A DNA stretch of 64,000 nt from assembly GCA_963726405.1 (NCBI GenBank), contig CAVSCF010000003.1:1-64000 (forward strand). Reading direction: 5' to 3'. The notes below the pieces were generated by a model. It saw only the letters and a list, made by a program, of their open reading frames with translations. It had not been told where the DNA came from and did no database searches. The position numbers were made by a program, and so were the translations under genes. Below, in pieces: positions 26,246 to 35,472 of this stretch; the first letter of the stretch is position 1; each line of letters begins with the position of its first letter. Source of the DNA: JAOUJD01 sp963726405. Its GTDB lineage: Bacteria > Pseudomonadota > Gammaproteobacteria > Burkholderiales > Burkholderiaceae_F.

Positions 26246-27328
26246 ATGAGCCTGCCCTTCGCGCTCGTGCCGAGGTCACAGCCATCGCGCGGGCTCACGT
26301 GGCTGTCGCCGGTGGCTGCCGCGGTGTTGACGCTGCTCGCGGGGGCGCTGCTCTTCACGCTGATGGGCAAGGACCCGGTGCAGGGTCTGCGCGTGTTTCT
26401 CGTCGAACCCCTCGCCACCCGGCGCGGGTGGTCCGAACTCGCCCTCAAGGCCACGCCGCTGATCCTCTGCGCGGTCGGGTTGACGCTGTGTTTCCGCGCG
26501 AACGTCTGGAACATCGGTGCGGAGGGCCAGCTGATCGCCGGCGCGATCGTCGGTGGCAGTGTGGCGTTGCTGGCGACGAGCACGACGTCGCGCGCGATCG
26601 TTCCGGTCATCCTGGTCGCCGCGGCGTTTGGTGGCGCGGCCTGGGCGGCCATCACGGCCTGGTTGCGGGACCGCTTCAACGCCAACGAGATCCTCGTGAG
26701 CCTGATGCTCGTGTATGTCGCGCAGTTGCTGCTGGCCTGGCTGGTGCACGGCGCGCTGCGCGACCCGCAGGGCTTCGGTTTTCCCCAGAGCAAGCTGTTC
26801 GAGAGCGCGGCGCGCATGCCGATCGTGCTCGAAGGAACCCGGCTCAACGTCGGTTTCCCGCTTGCGCTCGGCGTTGCCGTGATCGCCTGGTGGCTGCTCG
26901 CGCGCTCGCTGATCGGCTTCCAGCTCAAGGTGGCCGGGTTGGCGCCGCTCGCCGCGCGCTACGCCGGGTTTTCCAGTCGCCGGGTGCTGTGGTTCGTGCT
27001 GCTGGCTTCCGGCGCGCTCGCGGGTGTCGCCGGCGCACTCGAAGCCGTCGGTCCGGTCGGGCAGCTGACGCCCACGATCTCGCCGGGCTATGGGTTCGCG
27101 GCCATCATCGTCGCGTTCGTCGGTCGGCTGCACCCGCTCGGCGTGATCGCCGGCTCGCTCCTGATGGCGCTGTTCTACATCGGCGGTGAACTCGCGCAGT
27201 CGCGCCTGGGGTTGCCGTCAGCGCTGACGGGCGTCTACCAGGGGCTGCTGCTGTTCTTCCTGCTGATGTGCGACACCTTCATCGCCTATCGGCTGCAGTG
27301 GCGGCGCCCGGCGCCGGTGGCGACGTGA
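26246..27328 (+). CDS. ABC importer permease (BMP/nucleoside family)
   Basis: A 360-residue inner-membrane permease with 8-10 hydrophobic segments. Family features are RANVWNIGAEGQLIAGAI and DRFNANEILVSLML, both typical of the larger permease of guanosine/purine-type importers. Its last base pair set (TGATG) overlaps the start of the second permease, showing translational coupling. Substrate is inferred from the family as nucleoside or a similar compound. Confidence 0.9.
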   Translation: MSLPFALVPRSQPSRGLTWLSPVAAAVLTLLAGALLFTLMGKDPVQGLRVFLVEPLATRRGWSELALKATPLILCAVGLTLCFRANVWNIGAEGQLIAGAIVGGSVALLATSTTSRAIVPVILVAAAFGGAAWAAITAWLRDRFNANEILVSLMLVYVAQLLLAWLVHGALRDPQGFGFPQSKLFESAARMPIVLEGTRLNVGFPLALGVAVIAWWLLARSLIGFQLKVAGLAPLAARYAGFSSRRVLWFVLLASGALAGVAGALEAVGPVGQLTPTISPGYGFAAIIVAFVGRLHPLGVIAGSLLMALFYIGGELAQSRLGLPSALTGVYQGLLLFFLLMCDTFIAYRLQWRRPAPVAT

Positions 27329-28248
27329 TGGAAAGCCTTGTCGGACTGCTGGCGACGACGATGAATGCCGGCACGCCGCTGCTGCTGGCCGCGCTCGGCA
27401 TCGTGATCAGCGAACGCAGCGGCGTGGTCAACCTCGGCATCGAGGGCATGATGCTCGTGGCGGCGGTTCTCGGCTTCTCGGTGGTGCACTGGACGGGATC
27501 CTACGGGCTGGGCTTCATCGCTGGGGCGACGGCCGGTGCGCTGCTCGCGGTTCTCTTCGGCGCGCTGACGCTCGGCCTTCTCACCAACCAGTTCGCGACC
27601 GGCCTGGCGCTCGCGCTGTTCGGCGCCGGGCTCTCGGCGTTCATCGGGCAGCCTCTGCAGGGGACCAGCCTCCCGACGCGCGGCCATGACGGCATTCCGC
27701 TGCTCGCCGACATTCCGTTCCTCGGCCCGGCGCTCTTCGCACACCACTGGCTGGTCTACGGTGCGCTCGCGCTGGCCGCGGCCGTCGCCTGGTTCCTGTT
27801 CCACAGCCGTGGCGGACTCGTGCTGCGTGCGGTGGGCGAATCGCCCGAATCCGCGCATGCACTCGGCTACCCCGTTCGCCGCATCCGCTTCGCGGCGCTG
27901 GCGTTCGGCGGCGCCTGCGCGGGGCTCGCGGGCGCCTATCTGTCCACCGTCTACACACCGCTGTGGTCCGAAGGCATGGTGGCCGGACGCGGCTGGATTG
28001 CGCTCGCGCTCGTCACGTTTGCGACGTGGCGACCCGGACGCGTGCTGTTCGGCGCCTACCTGTTCGGCGGCGTGACGATGCTGCAGTTCCACCTGCAGGG
28101 CCTGGGCATCGAGGTCGCGACGCAGCTACTGGCCATGACGCCGTACCTGGCGACCATCGTCGTGCTCGCGCTCATGTCGCGGAATTCGCGCTGGATCCGC
28201 CTGAACATGCCGGCGTCGCTCGGGAAGCCCTTCAATCCGAACGCCTGA
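27328..28248 (+). CDS. ABC importer permease, second subunit (BMP/nucleoside family)
   Basis: A 306-residue permease with about eight hydrophobic segments. It contains ERSGVVNLGIEGMML near the N-terminus and VRRIRFAALAFGGACAGLAGAYLS later, both diagnostic of the smaller permease of the BMP-type importers. ATG 27328 shares bases with the stop of the preceding permease gene. The receptor gene is missing directly downstream and appears 3.1 kb away at 31340. Confidence 0.9.
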   Translation: MESLVGLLATTMNAGTPLLLAALGIVISERSGVVNLGIEGMMLVAAVLGFSVVHWTGSYGLGFIAGATAGALLAVLFGALTLGLLTNQFATGLALALFGAGLSAFIGQPLQGTSLPTRGHDGIPLLADIPFLGPALFAHHWLVYGALALAAAVAWFLFHSRGGLVLRAVGESPESAHALGYPVRRIRFAALAFGGACAGLAGAYLSTVYTPLWSEGMVAGRGWIALALVTFATWRPGRVLFGAYLFGGVTMLQFHLQGLGIEVATQLLAMTPYLATIVVLALMSRNSRWIRLNMPASLGKPFNPNA

Positions 28249-28361
28249 CGTAGCGATGTCCGACGTCGTCTGGGGAACGGTGCCGTACTGCCTGGACGGA
28301 CGGTCGTCCGGTGGGCGCTGCCGCGCGGATGCGTGCGAATCGCCGCCGCGGAGGCTTCGGG

Positions 28362-29345
28362 CTACTGACTCGGCGGTGCCGCCGAGGTGAACTTCAGCAC
28401 GATCGGATCCGGATAGGCGAGCGATTGCTGGGGGAGCGCCACACCGGCAAGGCCGCCGATTTCCGCGCCGCGCAGCGCGCTGCCTGCGACGATGAGCGCG
28501 CCCAGCGCTCCGCCGGACACCGGGAACGTCGCGGCTGCCAGCCCGACGCCGATGGCCCCGCCGACCACCGCACCGGCCTTCGCGCTCTTGACCACATTCT
28601 CGTTCCGACTTGTGGCGGGATGCGGCGCGATCGCCAACCGGTCTGCGAAGAGCCCGTCCCGCGGCCGGCAGTCGATCTGCAGCGGAAGCGTCGAGACCTG
28701 GACCGTCAGAGTGCCGGGCGCCTTGAATGGCCAGCGTCCGACATCGTTGACGGCTTCGCAGTCGACCGGCTCCGCGACGGGTTTGCCGTTCGCCTCGACG
28801 AGTACCTGAAGCGTTTGCAGGATTGGCCCGGCGGCGAAAGCCTTGATGACGTACGGCTCGCCCGACAGCGCCGTCCGCAGTACAGCGGCCTGGCCGGCCG
28901 CTTCGTCGACGCGGCGGAGCTGGGTTCCCAGATTCTGTGCCCGCACGGTCGGCACTTCCTCCAGCACGTAGGTCAACGATCCGGGCGCGGATTCGAACTC
29001 GAGCGGCACCATCGCGTTGCCCGAGGTCTGCACGCTGTGCCTCCCGGGCGGCAGTTCGACGTAGACATAGCGCATCAAGGACGTCAGGCCGACCGTCGTG
29101 CCATCCACCTGGATCACGCTTGGCGGCGTGGTGAAGGGTGAGTCGGCGATGCGGTAGACGTAAAGGCCGGCCTTGTCAGGGGCCACCGAGAACTGCTTCA
29201 GCGAGGCATCCACCGCCGGGTCCCCGGCGCCTGGCAATCCAGTGGCGCAACCCGCGAGTGCCACGGCGGCCACCCAGGCCAGCGCGAAGTATCTGAGGAC
29301 CTGGGCGGGAGCCGTTCTGTCGCAGTACCTGCCCATGCCTATCAC
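28362..29345 (-). CDS. DUF2846-type lipoprotein with glycine-zipper tail
   Basis: A 327-residue lipoprotein. The signal peptide ends in a lipobox (ALAGCATG). The first half matches the DUF2846 pattern: DKAGLYVYRIADSP, VQVDG-like strand, YVYVELPPGRHSVQT, TYVLEEVP. The second half is not recognised, and near the end a Gly/Ala-rich stretch (AGAVVGGAIGVGLAAA and GALGALIVAGSALRGAE) resembles a glycine zipper that inserts in membranes. It probably acts in the cell envelope. It is convergent with the permease operon and interrupts the importer locus together with the next gene. Confidence 0.7.
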   Translation of the reverse strand: MIGMGRYCDRTAPAQVLRYFALAWVAAVALAGCATGLPGAGDPAVDASLKQFSVAPDKAGLYVYRIADSPFTTPPSVIQVDGTTVGLTSLMRYVYVELPPGRHSVQTSGNAMVPLEFESAPGSLTYVLEEVPTVRAQNLGTQLRRVDEAAGQAAVLRTALSGEPYVIKAFAAGPILQTLQVLVEANGKPVAEPVDCEAVNDVGRWPFKAPGTLTVQVSTLPLQIDCRPRDGLFADRLAIAPHPATSRNENVVKSAKAGAVVGGAIGVGLAAATFPVSGGALGALIVAGSALRGAEIGGLAGVALPQQSLAYPDPIVLKFTSAAPPSQ

Positions 29346-29527
29346 ACTAGGTCCGCGCGGCGCACCCAGAAGTGAGGCAAATCAAAGCGGAATGCCTGCA
29401 ATGCCGAGCCGAGGGGAATCCCTCCTAAGAGCTCGACGCTGCCCTCGGGTGACCCGCGTTGCCGTGCTCCATCTGCGGCAACCCATGTGGGATTCGGCTG
29501 GAAGCGGAGGTGCTGCTTTCGACGGAC

Positions 29528-31210
29528 TCAGCCCAGACGCGCAGCAGCGGTGCTCCGGCGGCCAAGCCGGGCGAGCGCCGCTTCCAGCCGTGGCAGTTCC
29601 GCAAAGGCCCGCACGTAATCGCGTTCCGACTCCGCCGCCTTGCTGCGCACGACACGAACCAGCGCAGCGCGCTCCTCGCGCGACCAGTCGCCGAGCGGCA
29701 GCATCGAAAGCAGCGGTGCCCACGCCTCCCATGCAGACCGCTCCGCCGACGTGAAGCCCCGGAGAGAACGCAGCCCGCACATTGCCTTTGCGGCGGCGCT
29801 CGCCTGCGCGATTCCTGCTTCCCGGTCGCTCCCCGCGAGCCGGGTGAGGTGCCGGGCGGCCGCCAGGCCCACAGTCGCCGGCGTGATCAGCGGTGCGGGC
29901 TGTCGGCGATCGATGTCGAAGAAGAGATGATGTTCGGCCAGTGCCTGCAAGGCCGCGGGTGGCGTTCGCCGGCCGGGCGTCCGCTCGGCCAGATCGAACT
30001 CGCGCTGCGCGAGGTCGCGTCCGGTCGTCGAACGCGGCCGGAACCCGAGCTTCGCGTAGAACCACCAGGCGCCGGAGGCGAGCCCTTCGTCGTTGTGCTT
30101 GCCGAGCTGATAGGGCTCGATGCTGAAGGAGCGCGTGCCGAAGGCGTGCGCCAGGGTGGCCAGCAGGCGCGCAAACGTGTGGGCCGCTTCCCCTCCGCGA
30201 AACGTCTCGAAGGTGTTGAACGAAACCGCCGCGCTGCGGCCGGCCACGTCGCTCTGGTGGTAGCCGATCGGCACGCCGTTCTGCAGCGTGAGCCCGCCGT
30301 AGATGGCGTGCACGACGGCACGGCGCTCGACTCGCATGCCGATCAGCGCAAAGGCCAGGCCGCCGTCATCCTCGACCCACCACACGTCCCGCGGATTGGC
30401 GTAGGCGAAAGCGTCGAGGTCGCGCGTGCGCGTTGCCATCGCTCCCCGCGCGAGGGCGATCAGGGCTTCAGACCTCGCCGGGCTCGCACGCTGGATGGTG
30501 CGCGGTGCTCGCTGGATCTCCGCGGCGAGGTCCGGCCGCGCTCGCCGCAGCGGCTGCGTCTGCCAGACCGGCCGAATGGAGGCGAATTTCGCGCGTGTGC
30601 GGCTCGGCGTGCCGGGTCCCGCCTGCAGCAGGCAGCTTGGGTTGATGGCGTCGTAGTACGCCTCGCGCGTACGGTCGTCCGTCCGCATCGCGGCGACGCG
30701 GCGCACGAGGAAGGTCGCATCGGTCTCCCGGCCGCGAACGGCATCGAGGGCGTCGAACCCGGGCAGTTTCGACTCCCGCAGTCCGTGCGCTTCGACGGGC
30801 GCGAGGAGGGCGGGCAGCAGGCTGGCGATCGATTCACCCGCCGCCGTGTCGGCGCGCTCGAGGACGAGTTGCGTGGGCCAGTGCTGCGTCATCCACAGCG
30901 CCGTCGGGTAGAAGAACGGAAACCAGAGCGCGGTGCCCGCGATGCCCGAGTAGGCGAGGGCGTCGCGGTGAGCGCGCAGGTCGGCGCGACGATCGAAGCT
31001 GTCGAGCATCGACTCGACGGTGTGCAGCACGTCGGCGTTGTCCGGATATGCGCGCAGGAAGCAGAGAACCTCGTGAAGTCGCCGGACCTGGTCCGGACGC
31101 GCGAGGCGGGTGCGGGCGAGTTCGTGCAGTCGCTGCGCCTTGATGCGTGCCGAGGCGGCATCGAACCGATCCTTGCGTCGCTCGAGCTCCCGGAGTGCGG
31201 ACGTCGCCAT
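29528..31210 (-). CDS. Uncharacterised protein with GNAT-like core, paralogue 1
   Basis: A 560-residue soluble protein of unknown function. Residues about 269-392 (YANPRD, NGVPIGYH, FETFRGGEAAHTF, SGAWWFYAKLGFRP) look like a GNAT-type fold; the last motif resembles the C-terminal FY..LGF segment of acetyltransferases. The N-terminal 265 residues are mostly helical, with a hydrophobic SGIAGTALWFPFFYPTALW stretch, and the C-terminal 160 residues are helical and Ala/Arg-rich. A diverged paralogue lies at 38037. The start ATG 31210 follows GGGGAA. It is divergent from the receptor lipoprotein gene, so the two share a promoter region. No acetyl-CoA-binding R/Q-x-x-G-x-G/A loop is obvious, so activity is uncertain. 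Confidence 0.75.
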   Translation of the reverse strand: MATSALRELERRKDRFDAASARIKAQRLHELARTRLARPDQVRRLHEVLCFLRAYPDNADVLHTVESMLDSFDRRADLRAHRDALAYSGIAGTALWFPFFYPTALWMTQHWPTQLVLERADTAAGESIASLLPALLAPVEAHGLRESKLPGFDALDAVRGRETDATFLVRRVAAMRTDDRTREAYYDAINPSCLLQAGPGTPSRTRAKFASIRPVWQTQPLRRARPDLAAEIQRAPRTIQRASPARSEALIALARGAMATRTRDLDAFAYANPRDVWWVEDDGGLAFALIGMRVERRAVVHAIYGGLTLQNGVPIGYHQSDVAGRSAAVSFNTFETFRGGEAAHTFARLLATLAHAFGTRSFSIEPYQLGKHNDEGLASGAWWFYAKLGFRPRSTTGRDLAQREFDLAERTPGRRTPPAALQALAEHHLFFDIDRRQPAPLITPATVGLAAARHLTRLAGSDREAGIAQASAAAKAMCGLRSLRGFTSAERSAWEAWAPLLSMLPLGDWSREERAALVRVVRSKAAESERDYVRAFAELPRLEAALARLGRRSTAAARLG

Positions 31211-31296
31211 CGAATGTTGTTCCCCAAGTCTGATGTGGCCGGCGAGGGGAAATGTAAGCGATTGACGTCGCGGGGCTTCCGGCAGGTCCGCTCCCG

Positions 31297-31302
31297 TAGA
31301 AT
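31297..31302 (+). promoter_or_regulatory. Possible -10 element (TAGAAT) of the receptor gene
   Basis: TAGAAT lies 37 nt before the ATG at 31340 in an otherwise GC-rich divergent region. No good -35 at 17 nt is visible, so this is a tentative call. Confidence 0.35.
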
Positions 31303-31339
31303 TTCGCGCTTCACAAGAACGTGGTCCAACGGGGAACGC

Positions 31340-32479
31340 ATGCACACATCCGCACGACTCATCTCCCTGGCGCTGGTTTCACTGCTGGTGGCCGCGTGCG
31401 GCAAGCAGGAAGCGCCGCCCGCTCCGAAGGCGGAGGCCCCGAAGGCAGCGGCCCAACCGGCCGCACCGAAGGAGCCGCTGAAGGTCGGCTTCGTCTACGT
31501 CAGCCCGGCGGGTGATGCCGGCTGGACCTCGCAGCACCACCAGGGCCGCGCGGCAATGCTGGCCGCCCTCGGCGACAAGGTCACGTCGACCTTCGTCGAG
31601 AAGGTGCCGGAAGGCGCCGACGCCGAGCGCGTGATCCGCGACCTCGCCCAGCAGGGCCACAAGCTGATCTTCACGACCTCGTTCGGCTTCATGAACCCGA
31701 CCCTCAAGGTGGCCGAGGAGTTCAAGGACGTGAAGTTCGAGCATGCGACCGGCTACAAGACGGCGCCCAACGTCAACACGTACAACGCGCGCTTCTACGA
31801 GGGACGGTATCTCGGCGGCATCGTCGCCGGCCGCATGACGAAGACGAACACGCTCGGCTACGTCGCTGCGTTCCCCATCCCCGAAGTCCTGCAGGGCATC
31901 AACGCGTTCACGCTCGGCGCGCGTAGCGTCAACCCGAAGGTGCAGGTGCGCGTGGTGTGGGTGAACACCTGGTACGACCCGGGCAAGGAGCGCGATGCGG
32001 CGAACGCGCTGATGGGCCAGGGAGCCGATGTCGTCACCCACCACACCGATTCCACGGCCACCGTTGCCGCGGCGGAGGAGAAGGGCCGGATGGCGGTCGC
32101 GTATCACTCGAACATGGCCAAGTACGGGCCGAATGCGCAACTGGCCGCGGTCACGCATCACTGGGGCGAGTACTACACGAAGCGCACGCAGGCGGTGCTC
32201 GACGGCACGTGGAAGGTCGAGCCGGTGTGGGGCGGCGTTCGCGAAGGCATGATCAAGCTCGAAGGCCTGTCGGACAAGCTGCCGAAGGACGTCGTCGATG
32301 CGGTCAAGGGACGCGAGGAAGAACTGCGCAAGGGCAGCTTCCATCCGTTCACCGGTCCGGTTCGCACGAACGACGGCAAGGTGGTCCTCGAGAGCGGACC
32401 GATGATCGACGAACAGCTCTCGAAGATGGACTATTACGTCGAGGGCGTCCTCGGCAAGGTTCCGGTCGGCGGCAAGTAG
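31340..32479 (+). CDS. BMP-family substrate-binding lipoprotein
   Basis: A 379-residue periplasmic receptor anchored by a lipobox (LLVAACGK, Cys20), followed by a Pro/Ala/Lys linker. The BMP/PnrA core shows VGFVYVSPAGDAGWTSQHH at the start, KLIFTTSFGFMNPTLKVA, NVNTYNARFYEGRYLGGIVAG and VTHHTDSTATVAAAEEKG. Receptors of this group bind nucleosides, purines or similar compounds. It pairs with the ATPase and permeases at 24703-28248 although two minus-strand genes lie between. GGGGAAC before the ATG is a good ribosome site. Confidence 0.9.
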   Translation: MHTSARLISLALVSLLVAACGKQEAPPAPKAEAPKAAAQPAAPKEPLKVGFVYVSPAGDAGWTSQHHQGRAAMLAALGDKVTSTFVEKVPEGADAERVIRDLAQQGHKLIFTTSFGFMNPTLKVAEEFKDVKFEHATGYKTAPNVNTYNARFYEGRYLGGIVAGRMTKTNTLGYVAAFPIPEVLQGINAFTLGARSVNPKVQVRVVWVNTWYDPGKERDAANALMGQGADVVTHHTDSTATVAAAEEKGRMAVAYHSNMAKYGPNAQLAAVTHHWGEYYTKRTQAVLDGTWKVEPVWGGVREGMIKLEGLSDKLPKDVVDAVKGREEELRKGSFHPFTGPVRTNDGKVVLESGPMIDEQLSKMDYYVEGVLGKVPVGGK

Positions 32480-32520
32480 ACCGGCCATGAACGCCGAAAG
32501 GACCCACGCGGCACGCGGCG

Positions 32521-33672
32521 ATGGGGGCCAGCGTGGCGTCCACTGAGCGCGCCGATGTCGTCGTGATCGGCGCCGGCATCGCCGGCGCCTCGGTGGCCGC
32601 GGAACTCGCCGCCTCGTTGCGCGTGCTGCTGCTCGAACGCGAGAGTCAGCCCGGGTATCACACGACCGGCCGCTCGGCGGCGCTGTTCACCGAAACCTAC
32701 GGCGGCGCCGTCAAGCGCGCGCTGTCGCGTGCCAGCAAGCCCTTCCTGCAGCAGCCGCCTGAAGGTTTCGCGTCGGTGCCGCTGGTGACGCCGCGCGGGA
32801 CCCTGCTGGCCGCGACCGAGGCGCAGCTGCCCAGGCTGCGGCAGACCGCCGACGACTGTGCGGCGCTCGTCGGCAACCTCCGCTGGCTGAACGCCGACGA
32901 GGTGCGCGCGCGCGTCCCGGCCTTTGCCAATGACCAGATCGCCGCCGGACTTCTCGAGCCCGATGCGATGGATATCGACGTGCACGCGCTCCATCACGGC
33001 TACCTGCGTCGGCTGGTCGCGCGCGGGGGCCGGGTGGTGAACGATGCGGATGTGCGCTCGCTGGAATTCAAGGCCGGGACGTGGCACGTGTCGACGTCGG
33101 CCGGCGAATTCCGCGCCGAGCGCGTGGTGAACGCCGCCGGGGCGTGGGCCGATGACATCGGCCGGCTGGTCGGAGCGGCGCCGATCGGGCTCGTGCCGAA
33201 ACGCCGCACCGCGATCACGTTCGATCCGCCCGCCGGTGTGCCGGTCGCCGGTTGGCCCGCGGTGATCGACATCGACGAGCAGTGGTACTTCAAGCCCGAC
33301 GCGGGCCGTCTGATGGCGTCGCCGGCCGACGAGACGCCGTCGCCGCCCTGCGATGCGCAGCCCGAGGAGTACGACATCGCCGTCCTCGTGGACCGGCTCA
33401 GCCGTGCCACGACGCTGCAGGTGCCGCGCATCGTGTCGCGCTGGGCCGGCCTGCGGTCGTTCGTTGCCGACAAGCTGATCGTGGCGGGCTTCGACCCGCT
33501 CGTGTCGGGCTTCTTCTGGCTGGCCGGGCAGGGTGGCCACGGAATCCAGACGGCACCCGCGGTCTCGCGGCTGGCCGCCGCGCTGTTCAATGGCTCGCCA
33601 ATCCCGGCCGACCTTGTCGAACTCGGGATCGACGCATCGACGCTGGCACCCGGCCGCGCCGGTCTGCTCTAG
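32521..33672 (+). CDS. FAD-dependent oxidoreductase of the DAO family (D-arginine dehydrogenase-like)
   Basis: A 383-residue flavoprotein. The FAD-binding GxGxxG is VVVIGAGIAGASVAAEL at residues 13-29, and GYHTTGRSAALF at about 46-57 is a motif seen in D-arginine/D-amino-acid dehydrogenases. The C-terminal WLAGQGGHGIQTAPAVSRL closes the FAD site. It would deaminate a D-amino acid and pass electrons to the respiratory chain. It starts 42 nt after the receptor gene on the same strand, so the importer could supply its substrate, which is speculation. The ribosome site is weak; GTG 12 nt further in is an alternative start. Confidence 0.82.
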   Translation: MGASVASTERADVVVIGAGIAGASVAAELAASLRVLLLERESQPGYHTTGRSAALFTETYGGAVKRALSRASKPFLQQPPEGFASVPLVTPRGTLLAATEAQLPRLRQTADDCAALVGNLRWLNADEVRARVPAFANDQIAAGLLEPDAMDIDVHALHHGYLRRLVARGGRVVNDADVRSLEFKAGTWHVSTSAGEFRAERVVNAAGAWADDIGRLVGAAPIGLVPKRRTAITFDPPAGVPVAGWPAVIDIDEQWYFKPDAGRLMASPADETPSPPCDAQPEEYDIAVLVDRLSRATTLQVPRIVSRWAGLRSFVADKLIVAGFDPLVSGFFWLAGQGGHGIQTAPAVSRLAAALFNGSPIPADLVELGIDASTLAPGRAGLL

Positions 33673-33802
33673 CAGGCGCGTCGTTCAGCAAACTGGGCGA
33701 TCGCGGCATTCCGAGCAGAAGGCGAAACATGGTGGTCTCCGGGAGGGTGAACAGCACGCAGCGGCAATCGCCGTACCCCTCGCCTTGCGAAGCTCCTGTC
33801 GT

Positions 33803-35332
33803 TCACCACGTGTACTGCACGGTGTAGCGCACGACGGCTTCGCCCTCGGGTGCAATGGTGACGGGAAACACCACCGTTCGCGCATCTTCCTTGCGGAACT
33901 CCTGGTTCCTCGCGGTGATGTTCCAGTTCACCCAGCGGTAGAGGTTCTCCTTGACCTGCACCGTCACGCGCTCCTTCTTCTGGTTGCGCACCTTGACCTC
34001 GATCTCCTCGGTCATCGTCTTGCGCGCCGTGTCCACGCGGAAGTCGACCTGGCGCCGCTCTCCGACCACGTCGAACGCGCTGCCGAGCGTCAACTGCACC
34101 TTCTCGTTGCGCGGCGTGTGGGAGATCGCGTCCTCGCCGACGAACTCGAGCGTCTGGTCCGCAGGATCGAGTTTGGAGACGCGCATGCGACCGGCCGGCA
34201 GCGGCATCCCCATGTTGTTCGCTTCGCTGTTGCGGAACTGCAGGTAGACGTCGACCTTGCGGTTGCCCTGGATTCCGAAGTTCCGGTCGGTCGCGGGCGA
34301 GGGCAGGAAGCCGTAATCGGCCCCGGCCTGACCGTAGTAGACGAGCACCTTCTCGCACGGCACGCGACGGGCCGTCGGAAACAGTTCGATCTGCTTGGTC
34401 GAGTTGTCGGGCAGCGTCGAGGGGCGACCGAGCGTGTACAGGTGGTACTCGAAGAACGACTTCTCGCTGAATCCCGGGGCGGCGGCCGCTTCGTTCGCCA
34501 TCGCGCGCTTCGCCACCATGGATTGCGGGTACACGTTGCCCCGCGCGACGCGATGAACCTCGCCCGCCACCAGCTTGAGCTTCGCATCGGTGTAACTCGC
34601 GCCGGACTGGTTGACGATGCTGACCCACGCACCGACGTCGAGGGAACACGCGTTGGCGTGGGCGCCCTCCGCATAGGTCAGGTTGTAGTCGGCCCACCAG
34701 GTCATGCCCTGTGTCTGGTACGACACCCGGGTGCGGTGGGCGCCGGCGCGTTGCGCGCTGACGTCCCAAACGAGCGTCGGCCGCGTGATGAGCCCGCCGG
34801 GCAGCGACGGCAGCTTCACGCCGGCGTTGTGCGGCAGGATCTGGACGCTGCCGTCGTCGCGCTTCAGCACCAGCCCGCCCTGGGTGGAAAGCAGCGTTCC
34901 GCCGAACGACTCCGTCGTCTGGCCGCGCACCTGATCGACGACGATGGAGCGGTCGACGTAGCGTTGCAGCAGCTTGTCGGTGCTGACCAGATCGAACTGG
35001 AAGTTCTGCTCGAGGACCGTCGTCCCTTTCGGGTCGGTCAGCGATTCGAACACCACGGTGGTCGGGTCGATCATGGCCGCCACGTCGGCGAACCGGATCG
35101 CATTGCGGCCCTTGCCGAAGTCGAGATCGCGCTCCTGCCGGACGACGCCATAGCCGGGCAGCGCGCCGCGCCCGGTCGATCGCAAGGTCTCCGGCGAGAT
35201 CGCTCCCGGTGACGCGCTGCTGTAGATCGTCAGGGCGGTGCCCGGCGTACCCGGCTGGCCGGCGACATCGGCCCCGGTGCCCGAGAGCAGGGCGAGCGCG
35301 GCAACGGCCGCCGGCTTGAGTGTCGGTGACAT
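33803..35332 (-). CDS. Exported DUF4139-domain protein
   Basis: A 509-residue exported protein with an N-terminal signal peptide (AAVAALALLSGTGADVAGQ). The rest is beta-rich and matches DUF4139: TWWADYNLTYAEG, AWVSIVNQSGASYTDAKLKLVAGEV, and the terminal EGEAVVRYTVQYTW. Members are secreted or periplasmic proteins without known activity. The gene is divergent from the large FtsX-like permease, with 140 nt between the start codons, so both may be co-regulated. Confidence 0.8.
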   Translation of the reverse strand: MSPTLKPAAVAALALLSGTGADVAGQPGTPGTALTIYSSASPGAISPETLRSTGRGALPGYGVVRQERDLDFGKGRNAIRFADVAAMIDPTTVVFESLTDPKGTTVLEQNFQFDLVSTDKLLQRYVDRSIVVDQVRGQTTESFGGTLLSTQGGLVLKRDDGSVQILPHNAGVKLPSLPGGLITRPTLVWDVSAQRAGAHRTRVSYQTQGMTWWADYNLTYAEGAHANACSLDVGAWVSIVNQSGASYTDAKLKLVAGEVHRVARGNVYPQSMVAKRAMANEAAAAPGFSEKSFFEYHLYTLGRPSTLPDNSTKQIELFPTARRVPCEKVLVYYGQAGADYGFLPSPATDRNFGIQGNRKVDVYLQFRNSEANNMGMPLPAGRMRVSKLDPADQTLEFVGEDAISHTPRNEKVQLTLGSAFDVVGERRQVDFRVDTARKTMTEEIEVKVRNQKKERVTVQVKENLYRWVNWNITARNQEFRKEDARTVVFPVTIAPEGEAVVRYTVQYTW

Positions 35333-35472
35333 GCGATTCTCCTTGTTGTGGTCCCCGAGCCTTTGAACGGCCGGCCGGCCGGAAAGGGGTTAACCCCGAA
35401 CGGTGCGGGAAACCGGGCCCGCGTTCGGATGTCATACTTCGCGCGCTCTCCCGCCTCGATCTCCTTTCCCCG

